Source: Streptomyces sp. NBC_01231 (GTDB taxonomy: Bacteria > Actinomycetota > Actinomycetes > Streptomycetales > Streptomycetaceae). From it: a stretch of 64,000 nucleotides of DNA. The stretch covers positions 9,734,001 to 9,798,000 of the forward strand of contig CP108521.1 of the NCBI GenBank assembly GCA_035999765.1, written 5' to 3'. Each line of letters begins with the position of its first letter. The stretch's first letter is position 1. Positions 26,751 to 35,361 of this stretch are shown here, in pieces. The position numbers and the translations under genes were made by a program. The notes beneath the pieces were generated by a model that saw nothing but the letters and a program-made list of their open reading frames with translations, searched no databases and had not been told where the DNA came from.

Positions 26751-28481
26751 ATGCCAGGCTTATTCACGCTGCCCAGAATGCTGCGGCACTTGGCGGCCAC
26801 AGCCGACGGATTGCCGCCGGACGGTGCGGTGGAAGTGGACGCACCGGATGCCGGTCTGCGGGCCGCGCTGTCCGCGGCGCGGTCGGGAGTCTGGGAGCCG
26901 GCGGCGGAGTTGCTGGCGCGGACGCGCGTCGAGCGGGACTGGGACCGACGAGGCGAGTACAGCGCGGGTCTCGCCGAACTCGCTCTGCACCACGCCGGAT
27001 GGTTCGACGAGTGGCGGCGCGTGCGATCCGGCGACCCCGATGTCGCCTTGGTCGCCGCCGAGTTGGAGATCGAGCGCGCCTGGGAGATCCGTACCGCCGC
27101 GCGTGCCCGGCATGTGTCGCGGGAGCAGTTCCAGGCGTTCCGCACGGTCCTGCGCGACGCGATACCGGTCCTGCGTACGGCCGCCGACCTGAACCCCGGA
27201 GATCCCGTTCCCTGGCGGGTGCTCATCGCTCACGCCATGGGACTCGGTGCTCCGCGCGACGTGTTCGACGAGTACCTGGCTCGGGGCCGCGCGGCGGATC
27301 CGCATCACATGGGACTGCACGCCCGCGCGGTGCAGTACCTGGCGCAGAAGTGGTACGGCTCGCACACGGAGATGTTTGCGTTCGCCGAGTCGGCCGCCGC
27401 CGCGGCTCCTGAGGGGTCACCGCTGCGAGGTTTGCCACTGCACGCGGTCACCGAGTACGCGCTGGAGCACGAGGCAGGGATCGGGAAGGGGCCGGTGGCC
27501 TGGTCCGGGATCGAGGGGCTCGTCGAGGCGGGACTGGAACTGTCGGCGAGGTTCGAGCCGGGTGACCGGAGGGCGGCGGGCTTCCGCAATCACCTCGCAC
27601 TCGCACTGATCCGCTCCGACCGAGAGGCCGAGGCACTGGAGGTCTTCCGGCTCATCGGTACTGACGCGCGCACGTTCCCGTGGGCCTACATGGGCGATCC
27701 CCGGGAGACGTTCCTGCTGATGCGCCAGGGAGTACGCGCGCATGTCGCCCGCCGGACATCGTACTTCGGCGGCTCTGTGTCCGCGTCGGCCACGGACGGC
27801 CCGTCTGGACCCCCGGACTTGTCGACCGCCACAACGCCTCCCGCCGTTGCTCCGGCTGTCGCGCACGCCAGTGCGCCGCTGCGTGAGGTCCGCGAGGCTG
27901 TTCTGATGACCGGCACCACCATGCGTCTCGCGCCGGCGCCCGGCGGCGGCACGTTCGTGGAGACGGCGCCTTCGGCCGACCCGCCGGGCCGGCGCAAGGG
28001 CATGCGTACGACGTTGCTTGGGGAAGGGGCACTGCCCCGCCTGGCTGCCACGTTCAGCCGGGGTGAGAAATGGCCGGTCCTGGTCGTGGCCAAGGAGGGA
28101 GCCGACTACACGCTCCAGCTCTACCGCGACGGCCGTCTGGTGGCTGCCCATGTGTGGTGGGAGGACCTTGCGGAGATGCCGACGCAGCAGGAAGCGGCGG
28201 AGCGGGCAACGGCGCTGACGGCGGCTTACGGGAGGACGGACCACCGGCCCCTGGCCGCCGCCTTGCGTGGCACCGGTGATCCACGGCACCGCCTCGACGA
28301 GGCCTTCGCCGCGCTGGGGCTGCCGACCCTCCCCGCCGGCTTCGGGCACCGATCGGAGCCCTTGGCTGACGCTCGGGGGGCGCAGCTGGTGGAGCGACGG
28401 TCCTTCCTGCGCGCCATCAAGGAGTCGCTGTCATCGGAGAGCGACCGCACCTCCGGTGGAGAACTGCCGCCCTTGTCCTGA
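26751..28481 (+). CDS. Hypothetical protein, helical repeat region plus C-terminal domain
   Basis: About 576 residues. The first 350 residues are alpha-helical with Trp/Arg-rich repeats resembling tetratricopeptide-type solenoids (WFDEWRRVRSGDPDVALVAA, PGDPVPWRVLIAHAMGLG, HMGLHARAVQYLAQKWYGSH). DUF4034 proteins look similar. A low-complexity linker (about 360-400) leads to a C-terminal beta-rich domain (residues about 400-510: MRLAPAPGG, WPVLVVAKEGADYTLQLYRD). ATG 26751 or the GTG at 26742 (GGGAGG upstream) are the likely starts. No signal peptide or catalytic motif is evident. It converges on the orphan gene at 28.5 kb. Function unknown. Confidence 0.7.
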   Translation: MPGLFTLPRMLRHLAATADGLPPDGAVEVDAPDAGLRAALSAARSGVWEPAAELLARTRVERDWDRRGEYSAGLAELALHHAGWFDEWRRVRSGDPDVALVAAELEIERAWEIRTAARARHVSREQFQAFRTVLRDAIPVLRTAADLNPGDPVPWRVLIAHAMGLGAPRDVFDEYLARGRAADPHHMGLHARAVQYLAQKWYGSHTEMFAFAESAAAAAPEGSPLRGLPLHAVTEYALEHEAGIGKGPVAWSGIEGLVEAGLELSARFEPGDRRAAGFRNHLALALIRSDREAEALEVFRLIGTDARTFPWAYMGDPRETFLLMRQGVRAHVARRTSYFGGSVSASATDGPSGPPDLSTATTPPAVAPAVAHASAPLREVREAVLMTGTTMRLAPAPGGGTFVETAPSADPPGRRKGMRTTLLGEGALPRLAATFSRGEKWPVLVVAKEGADYTLQLYRDGRLVAAHVWWEDLAEMPTQQEAAERATALTAAYGRTDHRPLAAALRGTGDPRHRLDEAFAALGLPTLPAGFGHRSEPLADARGAQLVERRSFLRAIKESLSSESDRTSGGELPPLS

Positions 28482-28525
28482 GCCGGTCGGCATCGTCGAA
28501 GGTGCAAGACGTGACGTCTGTGGCT

Positions 28526-29911
28526 TTAGTCGTCCTCCTTCGGCAGGACGCGCAAAGCCATAACGGTGCCGTCGTCGCCGAAGGACACGGGACCCCACAG
28601 CGGGGCCGTGGTGTTGGTCGGGTAGGTGTCGCGCAGCTCGTACGCCCGGTTCCGGTATGTCTCCACCTGTCCGCTGACCAGCAGGTCGTACAGTTCCTCG
28701 GCTATCCCAGAGAACGCCTCGACACGGATCCGGTTGAGGCGGAACACTTGGTCGGTTCCGACGTAGACCGTCTGGCCTATCTTGTGCCGCGCGTCCCGGA
28801 CGCTGGACGAACCGGCGAAGGTCTGCTGCTTGTAGTGCTTGTGGCCCTGCTTGTCGGTCAGGTACTGGGCGATTTCGGTGCCTGCTCCGGCGAAGGCCAG
28901 CTGGCCTGCGGCTCCAGTGCGCGCGAGCAGCTGGGCGTACCAGCCAAGCTCCTTGCGGGGGATGAGGAACCCGTCCTGGATCCGTTCTCTGTGGCCGTCG
29001 GCAGGTACCTTCACCGCGCCTGCGTACGCGAGGTTCCGCTCCGACAGCACCGCGTCCGCACTCCCTCGCCCTGTGGCTGGCTTCGCGGGCAGTAGTCCTT
29101 CGCCCGGCGCCTGCAGAGCGTTGACGGTGATTCCGTCCAGCGCGAGTAGTTCGGTGGACATCAAGAGGCACGGCGTGGTGTTCCACTCGGCAAGGTGGAA
29201 GTGTTCGGCGCGCTCGCTGCCCCTGGCCAGCTGTTTGAATGCTGAGTGGTCAGCCTTGGCGGTGCGCTTGGTGGCCTTCTGATGGTTGCCGTTGACCGTC
29301 ACCACGAAGACGCGCGACGGCTCGCCTGGACGCCACGCTTCGATGAAGAAGTCGGGTCGTGGCCGGGCGCCTAGGGAGGGGCGAGGACCGGAGCGTGCGA
29401 AGCCCGCCAGGAGTACGGCTTCCGCGTCCAGGGTGGAGAGCATGTGGTCCGGGAAGCGGTTCCGCACAGTGCGCTCGGCGACGGCGAGTCCGAAGGCTCG
29501 CCCCAATTCCCGTGCCTGCATGGCTCTGTAGGAGAGTTCCGGGCTCTGGCCGTCGTCGGTGAGGGCCAGGTGGCCGCTGGGACCGTTGGCCATGGCCTGG
29601 CAGTACTTCAGTCCTTGCCAGTGTTCAGCCAGCCCTCTGCCGCGTCCGTGACGGGCGAGGGTGGTGGCTCGCGCGAAGACGCTTAGCAAGTCCCAGGGGG
29701 TGGAGACGAGATCCGACCGGTCGGCGCCTTGTAACGGTCCGAGTTCGGGTTTGCGGGAACTCGGCTCCTTCTCGTCCTGCTTCCGTGCGCGCTGTCGGTC
29801 GATGGCCGCGGCCGCCTTGCCCATGTCTGTAACCAGAGCGGCGGTCGAATTGATACGGACGGGAATCCTTGTGCTGAGTCGGTCGAGTACCTCTTCCACA
29901 GATGCTGACAT
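28526..29911 (-). CDS. Hypothetical orphan protein, possible nuclease-like core
   Basis: A 461-residue protein I do not recognise. The start is ATG 29909-29911 (MSASVEEVLDRLSTRIPVR); the ribosome site is weak. Residues about 165-235 contain RPDFFIEAWRPGEPSRVFVV, then TVNGNHQK, then KQLARGSERAEHFHL. The spacing (Asp on one strand, an xxVNGN strand, then a helix) is reminiscent of a degenerate PD-(D/E)XK core, but the usual ExK is replaced, so this is only a suggestion. The C-terminal half has GFLIPRKELGWYAQLLARTG and GTEIAQYLTDKQGHKHYKQQ. The neighbourhood is accessory, between an IS701 fragment and a 7-bp repeat array. Confidence 0.6.
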   Translation of the reverse strand: MSASVEEVLDRLSTRIPVRINSTAALVTDMGKAAAAIDRQRARKQDEKEPSSRKPELGPLQGADRSDLVSTPWDLLSVFARATTLARHGRGRGLAEHWQGLKYCQAMANGPSGHLALTDDGQSPELSYRAMQARELGRAFGLAVAERTVRNRFPDHMLSTLDAEAVLLAGFARSGPRPSLGARPRPDFFIEAWRPGEPSRVFVVTVNGNHQKATKRTAKADHSAFKQLARGSERAEHFHLAEWNTTPCLLMSTELLALDGITVNALQAPGEGLLPAKPATGRGSADAVLSERNLAYAGAVKVPADGHRERIQDGFLIPRKELGWYAQLLARTGAAGQLAFAGAGTEIAQYLTDKQGHKHYKQQTFAGSSSVRDARHKIGQTVYVGTDQVFRLNRIRVEAFSGIAEELYDLLVSGQVETYRNRAYELRDTYPTNTTAPLWGPVSFGDDGTVMALRVLPKEDD

Positions 29912-30193
29912 GGCTCGGCACCGTATGAGCGAAGGTATGGGCGCACGCAAGTGCGCACGGGCGCTCGCGTCGCCTCAGCAAGGTTGGGCACGATCATCGG
30001 CCCGCCTGGCAGGTCAGGAAAGACCCCTGTCGGCTCAGGCTGTTGGTGACACTGAGCAACCATGTGCGGATCCCGTCGGGGGGCATTGGAGCGCGCTGCG
30101 ACGCCGGTCGGCCAGCACCGAGTCAGCACGCCACCCACCCCGTGCTGGTTCCGTGCTGACTTGGAGGGACGGAATCATGGAAAGCCGCAGGTC
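29912..30193. other. Intergenic region upstream of the 461-residue orphan
   Basis: About 280 bp with no supportable gene. It presumably holds the promoter of the minus-strand orphan gene, but no clear -35/-10 pair was recognised. Confidence 0.4.
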
Positions 30194-30345
30194 CTAGCCC
30201 CGATCGAATGAGTTGTCGTACCACTCGATGGTGGTGCCGATGAGACTGGCGGCGACGATGCGTTTGAGGCTGGCGGGGGGGGGCGGTCGCGGGGGAGGAC
30301 GTCGGTACCACTTCCTGGCGGTTGGCGGGGACGTGTTCGTGTCGC
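30194..30345 (-). pseudogene. N-terminal fragment of an MFS (metabolite:H+ symporter) gene
   Basis: The minus strand encodes SLKRIVAASLIGTTIEWYDN followed by a stop at 30194-30196. The sequence RIVAASLIGTTIEWYD is the characteristic first membrane helix of the MHS branch of major facilitators (proline/betaine and shikimate-type symporters). Nothing resembling the remaining eleven helices follows, so this is a remnant. A G9 run (30274-30282) lies just 5' of the recognisable part. Confidence 0.65.
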
Positions 30346-30542
30346 CATACCGTAGGAATCCGCAGGTCAGTGGCACATGTGGTGGAACACCATAGTTCTG
30401 GGTGCGGAGGTGCGTGCGGCCACCATGATGGCGCTGCTGGGGCCTCTACGAGAGCCCCGATCGAGCCCACGAAGACAGAACCACTGGACGGTAGGTGGCC
30501 GGACTTTAGGGACAGGGCCCGGCCGCACGGGCAGCCGTCCCG

Positions 30543-30630
30543 CAGCAGGCAGCAGGCAGCAGGCAGCAGGCAGCAGGCAGCAGGCAGCAGGCAGCAGGCA
30601 GCAGGCAGCAGGCAGCAGGCAGCAGGCAGC
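30543..30630. repeat. Heptanucleotide tandem repeat, about 12 perfect copies
   Basis: The unit AGCAGGC repeats without interruption from 30544 to 30627 (12 copies) with partial units at both ends. The period of 7 is not a multiple of 3, so changes in copy number would shift any reading frame through it. No supportable gene crosses it. The array lies between the MFS remnant and the MocR-type gene. Confidence 0.95.
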
Positions 30631-30864
30631 GGTCGGGCCCGGTGCTAAGCACTCCTATACGACGCGGTCGACATCGGCGCCTTCGCCGACAGCCGGCGCA
30701 GCCAGCCGGGCACCCCCGTCTACGTTAGGACGTCGGCCGACGTGGACTGCTCGATGTCGTCGTTGGTTGCGGCCCAGGGACCAGGCGAGTCCGACCACCG
30801 TGTATGAGCCGGTAACCAGGCATCGCCAACCCGCGCGTTCACCCGTCGAGCGAGGTGCGCACCC

Positions 30865-32304
30865 TCACCTGCCGGTGTCGAGTCCTGACCGTGGAACGGC
30901 CGAACGCAACGCCTCGCCCAGGAGCTCGACGGCCGGGGGGATCTCCGTGTCGCTGATGTTGCCGTACCCGAGGACGAGCGCGCGCCTCGCCGACGGCTCG
31001 GTGCGGTAGTCGTCGAGGTCCGACAGGCGCAGCCCGACGGCGGTCGCGGCCCGGACAGCTCCGCGCGTGTCGGAGTCGTCCGGTAGGTGGAGCAGGATGT
31101 GCAACCCGGCGGCGGTGCCGGCGACCCTGCCCTGAGGTACCTGGGTGCCCAGCGTCCGGACCAGCAGGTCGCGGCGGGAGCGGAACCGCCGCCGCGACGC
31201 GCGCAGATGGGCGTCGTACCACCCGCGGTCGATGAAGGTGGCGAGCGCGAGTTGGTCCAGCACCGGTGGCGCGACGGCAACGGGGTTCGCTGCCCGGAGC
31301 GCCGGGGTCATCGCGGCAGGAGCGACCAGCCAGCCGAGTCCGAGGGCCGGCGACAGGGTCTTGCTGACCGAGCCGAGAAGGAAGACACGGCTCGGATCCA
31401 TCCCCTGCATGACCGCGACGGGGTGGTGGTCGTAGCGGAACTCGGCGTCGTAGTCGTCCTCGATGACGAAGCCGTCCACCTCGCGGGCCCAGCGCACCAG
31501 ACGGGCCCTGCGTTCCGGGGAGAGCACCGTGCCGGTGGGAAACTGGTGAGCCGCGCCGACAACGACGGCCCGGGCCGGCGTACCGGCCAGGTCGTCGACG
31601 CGGAGGCCGTCGTGGTCCACCCGCACCGGGTGCACGCGCACACCTGCGCTTGTCGCAGCGTCCCGCAGCCGCCCCCAGCCCGGTTCCTCCACGGCCAGAT
31701 CGGCGATCCCCTGGGCACGCAGCGCTCGGCACACACGAACCAGAGCGTCGGTGACACCGGCGCACACGGACACGGACTCGGTGTTCGTGTCCGCACCGCG
31801 CGACCGCCGCAGATACTGAGCGACGGTGGTGCGCAGCACCGCGTGTCCGGCGGGGTCGGGCAGACCGAGGTCGTAGTGGACGGCCGAGCCGGTGACCGTG
31901 CGGACGGCGTCGGCCCAGCGGCGGCGCGGAAACGCCCGGAGGTCGGGCAGCCCGGGTGCGAGGTCGTACCGGATCGGTGTCCGCGCCGGGGCGTGAGGCA
32001 CGCGAGTGGGCGGCGGTGCGCTGTCCGGTGACCACGAGACGCGCGTGGCGGAACCCACTCGGGCGGAGAGGTAGCCCTCCGCGATGAGCTGTCCGTACGC
32101 CTCCGTCACGACCCAACGGGAGCAGCCGAGCTCTTCGGCGAGCGCTCGGCTCGGTGGCACGGCGGCGCCCTCCGCCAGCCGGCCGTTCCGGATCGAGGTG
32201 CGCAGCGCGTGAGCCAGACGATCGTGCAGGCGCCGTCGGCCGCGCTCCGGCGGACCGACGTCCAGCAGCGTCGCCCACGCGAGATTGGTCTGGGAATCAG
32301 CCAC
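30865..32304 (-). CDS. MocR/PdxR-type GntR regulator with aminotransferase-like domain
   Basis: A 479-residue regulator. The N-terminal GntR winged helix has PPSRALAEELGCSRWVVTEAY and AEGYLSARVGSATRV. The larger C-terminal domain is a fold-type I aminotransferase with the PLP lysine in LLGSVSKTLSPALGLGW (Lys about 316) and DDYDAEFRYDHHP upstream of it. GTG 32302-32304 is taken as start. It is divergent from the aldo/keto reductase gene with only 40 bp between starts, the usual arrangement for MocR regulators and their targets. Pyridoxal phosphate itself or a PLP adduct is the probable signal; reductases acting on pyridoxal occur in this context. Confidence 0.87.
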   Translation of the reverse strand: MADSQTNLAWATLLDVGPPERGRRRLHDRLAHALRTSIRNGRLAEGAAVPPSRALAEELGCSRWVVTEAYGQLIAEGYLSARVGSATRVSWSPDSAPPPTRVPHAPARTPIRYDLAPGLPDLRAFPRRRWADAVRTVTGSAVHYDLGLPDPAGHAVLRTTVAQYLRRSRGADTNTESVSVCAGVTDALVRVCRALRAQGIADLAVEEPGWGRLRDAATSAGVRVHPVRVDHDGLRVDDLAGTPARAVVVGAAHQFPTGTVLSPERRARLVRWAREVDGFVIEDDYDAEFRYDHHPVAVMQGMDPSRVFLLGSVSKTLSPALGLGWLVAPAAMTPALRAANPVAVAPPVLDQLALATFIDRGWYDAHLRASRRRFRSRRDLLVRTLGTQVPQGRVAGTAAGLHILLHLPDDSDTRGAVRAATAVGLRLSDLDDYRTEPSARRALVLGYGNISDTEIPPAVELLGEALRSAVPRSGLDTGR

Positions 32305-32344
32305 GAGATTGGAGCGTACCGCCGATCCGCATCCGCATAACGTG
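32305..32344. promoter_or_regulatory. Divergent promoter with short direct repeat
   Basis: The 40-bp gap between the MocR-type and aldo/keto reductase starts contains ccgatccgcatccgcataac (32320-32339), including tandem ccgcat hexamers. MocR regulators bind direct repeats in such gaps, so this is the likely operator. Confidence 0.4.
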
Positions 32345-33292
32345 ATGGGCATGATGAAGAATCTGGTTCTTGGCGCCATGCTCTTCGGAACGGTTCAGGA
32401 CGAGCGCCGGTCGTACGAGCTCCTCGACCGTTTCGTGGACGCCGGAGGCGTCTGGATCGACACCGCCAACTGCTACTCGTTCTGGGCTGACCCGACCGGC
32501 TTCGGCGGGCAGAGCGAGACATTGCTCGGACGCTGGCTGGCAAGCCGCCCGGGCGTTCGTGACCGCGTCAGAATCAGCACCAAGGTGGGCTGCGAGCCGA
32601 CCGAGGCCGGCCGGTTCCCGGAGACGGCCGAGGGCCTGTCGGCCGGGGTCGTCAAGCGCGGGATCGAGGGCAGTCTCCGACGCCTCGGTACCGACCACGT
32701 CGAGCTGTACTGGGCCCACAAGCCCGATGCGGCCACGCCGCTGGAAGAGACCGTAGCCGCCTTCGACGAGCTGGTCTCCGCGGGCACGGTCGGCCGTCTC
32801 GGCTGCTCCAACTACCCCGTCTGGCAGATCGAGCGGGCCCGTCAGATCGCGCGCGCCCACGGCAGCGCCGGCTTCACCGCGGTCCAGCAGCACCACACGT
32901 ACCTGCAACCGCGCCCCGCCACCAGTCCCCTCGTACGGCATCGATTCGGCGTGGTCGACGACGAGGTCCTCCACTACCTGGAGCACCACCCGGACATGTC
33001 TCTGTGGGCGTACACACCCCTGCTGAACGGCCGCTACACCCGACCGGACAGGCCGCTGCCGACGGAGTACGACCACCCCGGCACCGCCGCCCGCCTCGCA
33101 GCGCTCGACGAGATCGCCGCCGAGACCGGCACGAACCGCAACCGGGTGGTGTTGGCGTGGCTGACCGGAGGCAACCCGGCCGCCACGCCGATCGTCGGCG
33201 TCAGCACGGTTCAGCAGCTGGACGAGGCGATCGCGGGCGTGTCACTGGAGTTGACCGCGGAGCAGCGCGAACGGCTTGACTCCGCGGCGTGA
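32345..33292 (+). CDS. Aldo/keto reductase
   Basis: About 315 residues of an NADPH-dependent TIM-barrel reductase. GVWIDTANCYSFW carries the catalytic Asp and Tyr, ISTKVGCEP carries the Lys, and the substrate-side position is YWAHKPDAATPLEETVAAFD. GRLGCSNYPVWQIERAR and the C-terminal GVSTVQQLDEAI cofactor region are typical. Starts at 32345, 32351 or 32354 (MGMMKN) are all possible. Given the divergent MocR-type regulator, pyridoxal or another aldehyde is a plausible substrate. Confidence 0.85.
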   Translation: MGMMKNLVLGAMLFGTVQDERRSYELLDRFVDAGGVWIDTANCYSFWADPTGFGGQSETLLGRWLASRPGVRDRVRISTKVGCEPTEAGRFPETAEGLSAGVVKRGIEGSLRRLGTDHVELYWAHKPDAATPLEETVAAFDELVSAGTVGRLGCSNYPVWQIERARQIARAHGSAGFTAVQQHHTYLQPRPATSPLVRHRFGVVDDEVLHYLEHHPDMSLWAYTPLLNGRYTRPDRPLPTEYDHPGTAARLAALDEIAAETGTNRNRVVLAWLTGGNPAATPIVGVSTVQQLDEAIAGVSLELTAEQRERLDSAA

Positions 33293-33372
33293 GCGGAAAG
33301 CCGGTCGCACAGTCTGCACCAGGTGTTCAAGCGCGTTGGGCGGTGCGGCCGTCGGTCCGCTTCGGGTGGAAG

Positions 33373-33396
33373 GCCGGCGGTGTGGTCACCGCCGGC
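33373..33396. terminator. Bidirectional hairpin between convergent genes
   Basis: GCCGGCGGTG (33373-33382) pairs perfectly with CACCGCCGGC (33387-33396) around a 4-nt loop. It lies between the ends of the aldo/keto reductase gene and the minus-strand sugar-binding protein gene. Confidence 0.65.
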
Positions 33397-33419
33397 TCAG
33401 CCTGCCGGGTTCACCCTCG

Positions 33420-34424
33420 TCAGCGGGTGCCCTTCGCGGCGGACTCGGCGACGCTGTCGGCGTTCTCCTTGGTGATGAAGGCCGGGCCGGTGAGGACGGG
33501 CGCGGTGCCGCCGCCGCTGACGTTGCCGTTGGTCTCGTAGAGCCAGAGGGCGTCGACGGAGAGGTAGCCCTGGAGGTAGGGCTGCTGGTCGACGGCGAAC
33601 TCGATCGTGCCGTCCTGGACCGCCTTGACCAGATCCTTGTTCAGGTCGAAAGTCGCGATCTTGGCCTTGGTGCCCGCGTCGGACAGGGACTGCACGGCGG
33701 TGAGCGCGATGGGGGCGCCGAGGGTGACCACCTGGTCGATGGACTTGTCCTGGCTGAGCTTGGCGGTGATCGTCGACTTCACGGACGGCATGTCGGTGCC
33801 GTTGACGTAGAGGATGTCGGTCTTGCCGCTGAAGCCCTTCTTCAGGCCGGCACAACGGGCCTCCAGCGCGACCTGCCCCTGCTCCTGGATGACGCAGAGA
33901 GCGTGCTTGGCGCCGAGCTTGTTGAGGCGTTCGCCGAAGGCCTGCCCCGCGATGTTCTCGTCCTGGCCGAAGTACTCGAGCATGCCGAGCTTCTTCCAGT
34001 CGTCCACCCCGGAGTTGAAGCCGACGACCGGGATGCCGGCCGCCTTGGCCTTGGCGACCACGTCCTTCATGGCGTCGGGCTTGGCGGCGGTGAGCGCGAT
34101 GCCGTCGACCTTCTGGTCGATCGCGTTCTGTACGAGGTTGGCCTGGTTCCCGGCGCTGGGATCGCTGGAATAGACGAGCTTGATGTTGTCCTTCGCAGCG
34201 GCGGCCTGGGCGCCCTTGCGGATGAGGTCCCAGAAGGTGTCGCCGGGGGCGGCGTGGGTGATCACGGCCACGGTCATGCGGGGCGTGCCGGCCTTGCCCG
34301 CGGAGGCGACGGCTCCGCCTTCCTCGGACTTCTTCCCGCCGGAGCTGCTGGAGCATCGGGCGGCGAGCATGGCGCCGGCGAGAACGACCGCGGCCAGGGC
34401 GGCGGATCTGTGGTGTCCGTGCAT
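33420..34424 (-). CDS. Ribose/inositol-type sugar-binding lipoprotein without adjacent ABC genes
   Basis: A 334-residue periplasmic-binding-protein-like lipoprotein (Peripla_BP_4 type). A signal peptide ends in a lipobox-like MLAARC followed by a Ser/Gly linker. TVAVITHAAPGDTFWDLIRK, QNAIDQKVDGIALTAAKPDA and VVGFNSGVDDW are family strands. It starts at ATG 34422-34424. It closes the iol-like operon, about 70 nt after an isomerase gene. No ATPase or permease gene of the same type is present in this cluster, so it must share a transporter or act as a sensor-type binder. Confidence 0.85.
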   Translation of the reverse strand: MHGHHRSAALAAVVLAGAMLAARCSSSSGGKKSEEGGAVASAGKAGTPRMTVAVITHAAPGDTFWDLIRKGAQAAAAKDNIKLVYSSDPSAGNQANLVQNAIDQKVDGIALTAAKPDAMKDVVAKAKAAGIPVVGFNSGVDDWKKLGMLEYFGQDENIAGQAFGERLNKLGAKHALCVIQEQGQVALEARCAGLKKGFSGKTDILYVNGTDMPSVKSTITAKLSQDKSIDQVVTLGAPIALTAVQSLSDAGTKAKIATFDLNKDLVKAVQDGTIEFAVDQQPYLQGYLSVDALWLYETNGNVSGGGTAPVLTGPAFITKENADSVAESAAKGTR

Positions 34425-34494
34425 GTCTTTCGCACCTCACTGTGCTGGTCAGAATGGTTGTGCTGGATGGTGTGGAACGGCACGCAGGTCCCGT

Positions 34495-35361
34495 TCAGGC
34501 GGCCAGTTCCTTGGTGATGCGGTCGAGCATGAACGCGGAGGACTCGCGGGCGCGTTCCTCCCAGGCGAAGACGCAGGCGGTGGCGACGCCGTCGAAGCGC
34601 AGCTCGCGCAGGGTGCCGAAGAAGGCGTCCCAGTCGACCTCGCCCTGCCCGACGTCCAGGTGCTGGTGGATGCGGGCGGTGGTGCCGGGCGGGTTGAGGA
34701 TGTACCGCAGGCCTGAGGAGCCCTTGTGGTTGAAGGAGTCGGCCATGTGCACGTGCTGGAGCTTGTCGCCGGCGTGACGCATCATCGCCGCGATGTCCGC
34801 CGTCGGATCCGCTCCGGAGAGATGGAAGGAGTGCGGCGCGCAGTAGAGGTAGTTGACCCAGGGCTTGTTGATGGCGCGGACGAGGTCCACGGCCGGCGTG
34901 TTCTCCTCACAGAAGTCGTCCGGGTGGGCCTCCAGGTTGAGCGCGATCCCCTCGCGCTCGAACAGGGGCAGTAGTTCCTCCATCGAGCGCCAGAACGCGG
35001 CCTCGCTCTCGGCGGCGCGCTCGGGCCGGCCGTTGAACTCCGAGTTCATCAGTGGGCATTCGAGGTCGGCGGTGATCTCGATCATGCGCTTCCAGTAGCG
35101 GACGGCGGCCTGCCGCTCGGTCTCGTCCGGTGAGGACCACTTGTACAGAGGCAGTACGGAGGAGAGCTGGACGCCGTGTGTGCGCAGCGAGTTCTTCAGC
35201 TCGGCGATCCGCCCGTCATCGGCGCGCGGGTGCCGGAAGAACGGCATGAAGTCGTCGCGCGGCGACAACTCGATGTATTCGTAGCCGAGTTCGGCGACCG
35301 TGCGCACCATGGCGTCGATGGGCAGGGCGCGGAACATGTAGGGGTCGAGGGCGATCTTCAT
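34495..35361 (-). CDS. Sugar phosphate isomerase/epimerase-type TIM-barrel enzyme
   Basis: A 288-residue AP-endonuclease-2-like barrel. KIALDPYMFRALP at the start, ELGYEYIELSPRDD, GIALNLEAHPDDF (metal-site Glu/His), HLSGADPTADIAAM, LQHVHMADSFNHKG and HLDVGQGEVDWDAF are conserved. It starts at ATG 35359-35361, overlapping the stop of the Gfo/Idh/MocA gene by 4 nt. It may act as an isomerase or dehydratase on the keto-sugar or inosose made by that dehydrogenase. Confidence 0.83.
   Translation of the reverse strand: MKIALDPYMFRALPIDAMVRTVAELGYEYIELSPRDDFMPFFRHPRADDGRIAELKNSLRTHGVQLSSVLPLYKWSSPDETERQAAVRYWKRMIEITADLECPLMNSEFNGRPERAAESEAAFWRSMEELLPLFEREGIALNLEAHPDDFCEENTPAVDLVRAINKPWVNYLYCAPHSFHLSGADPTADIAAMMRHAGDKLQHVHMADSFNHKGSSGLRYILNPPGTTARIHQHLDVGQGEVDWDAFFGTLRELRFDGVATACVFAWEERARESSAFMLDRITKELAA

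Noticed and set aside
30543..30630. CRISPR-like array
   Set aside because: Units are 7 bp with no spacers and no cas genes are nearby; it is a simple tandem repeat.
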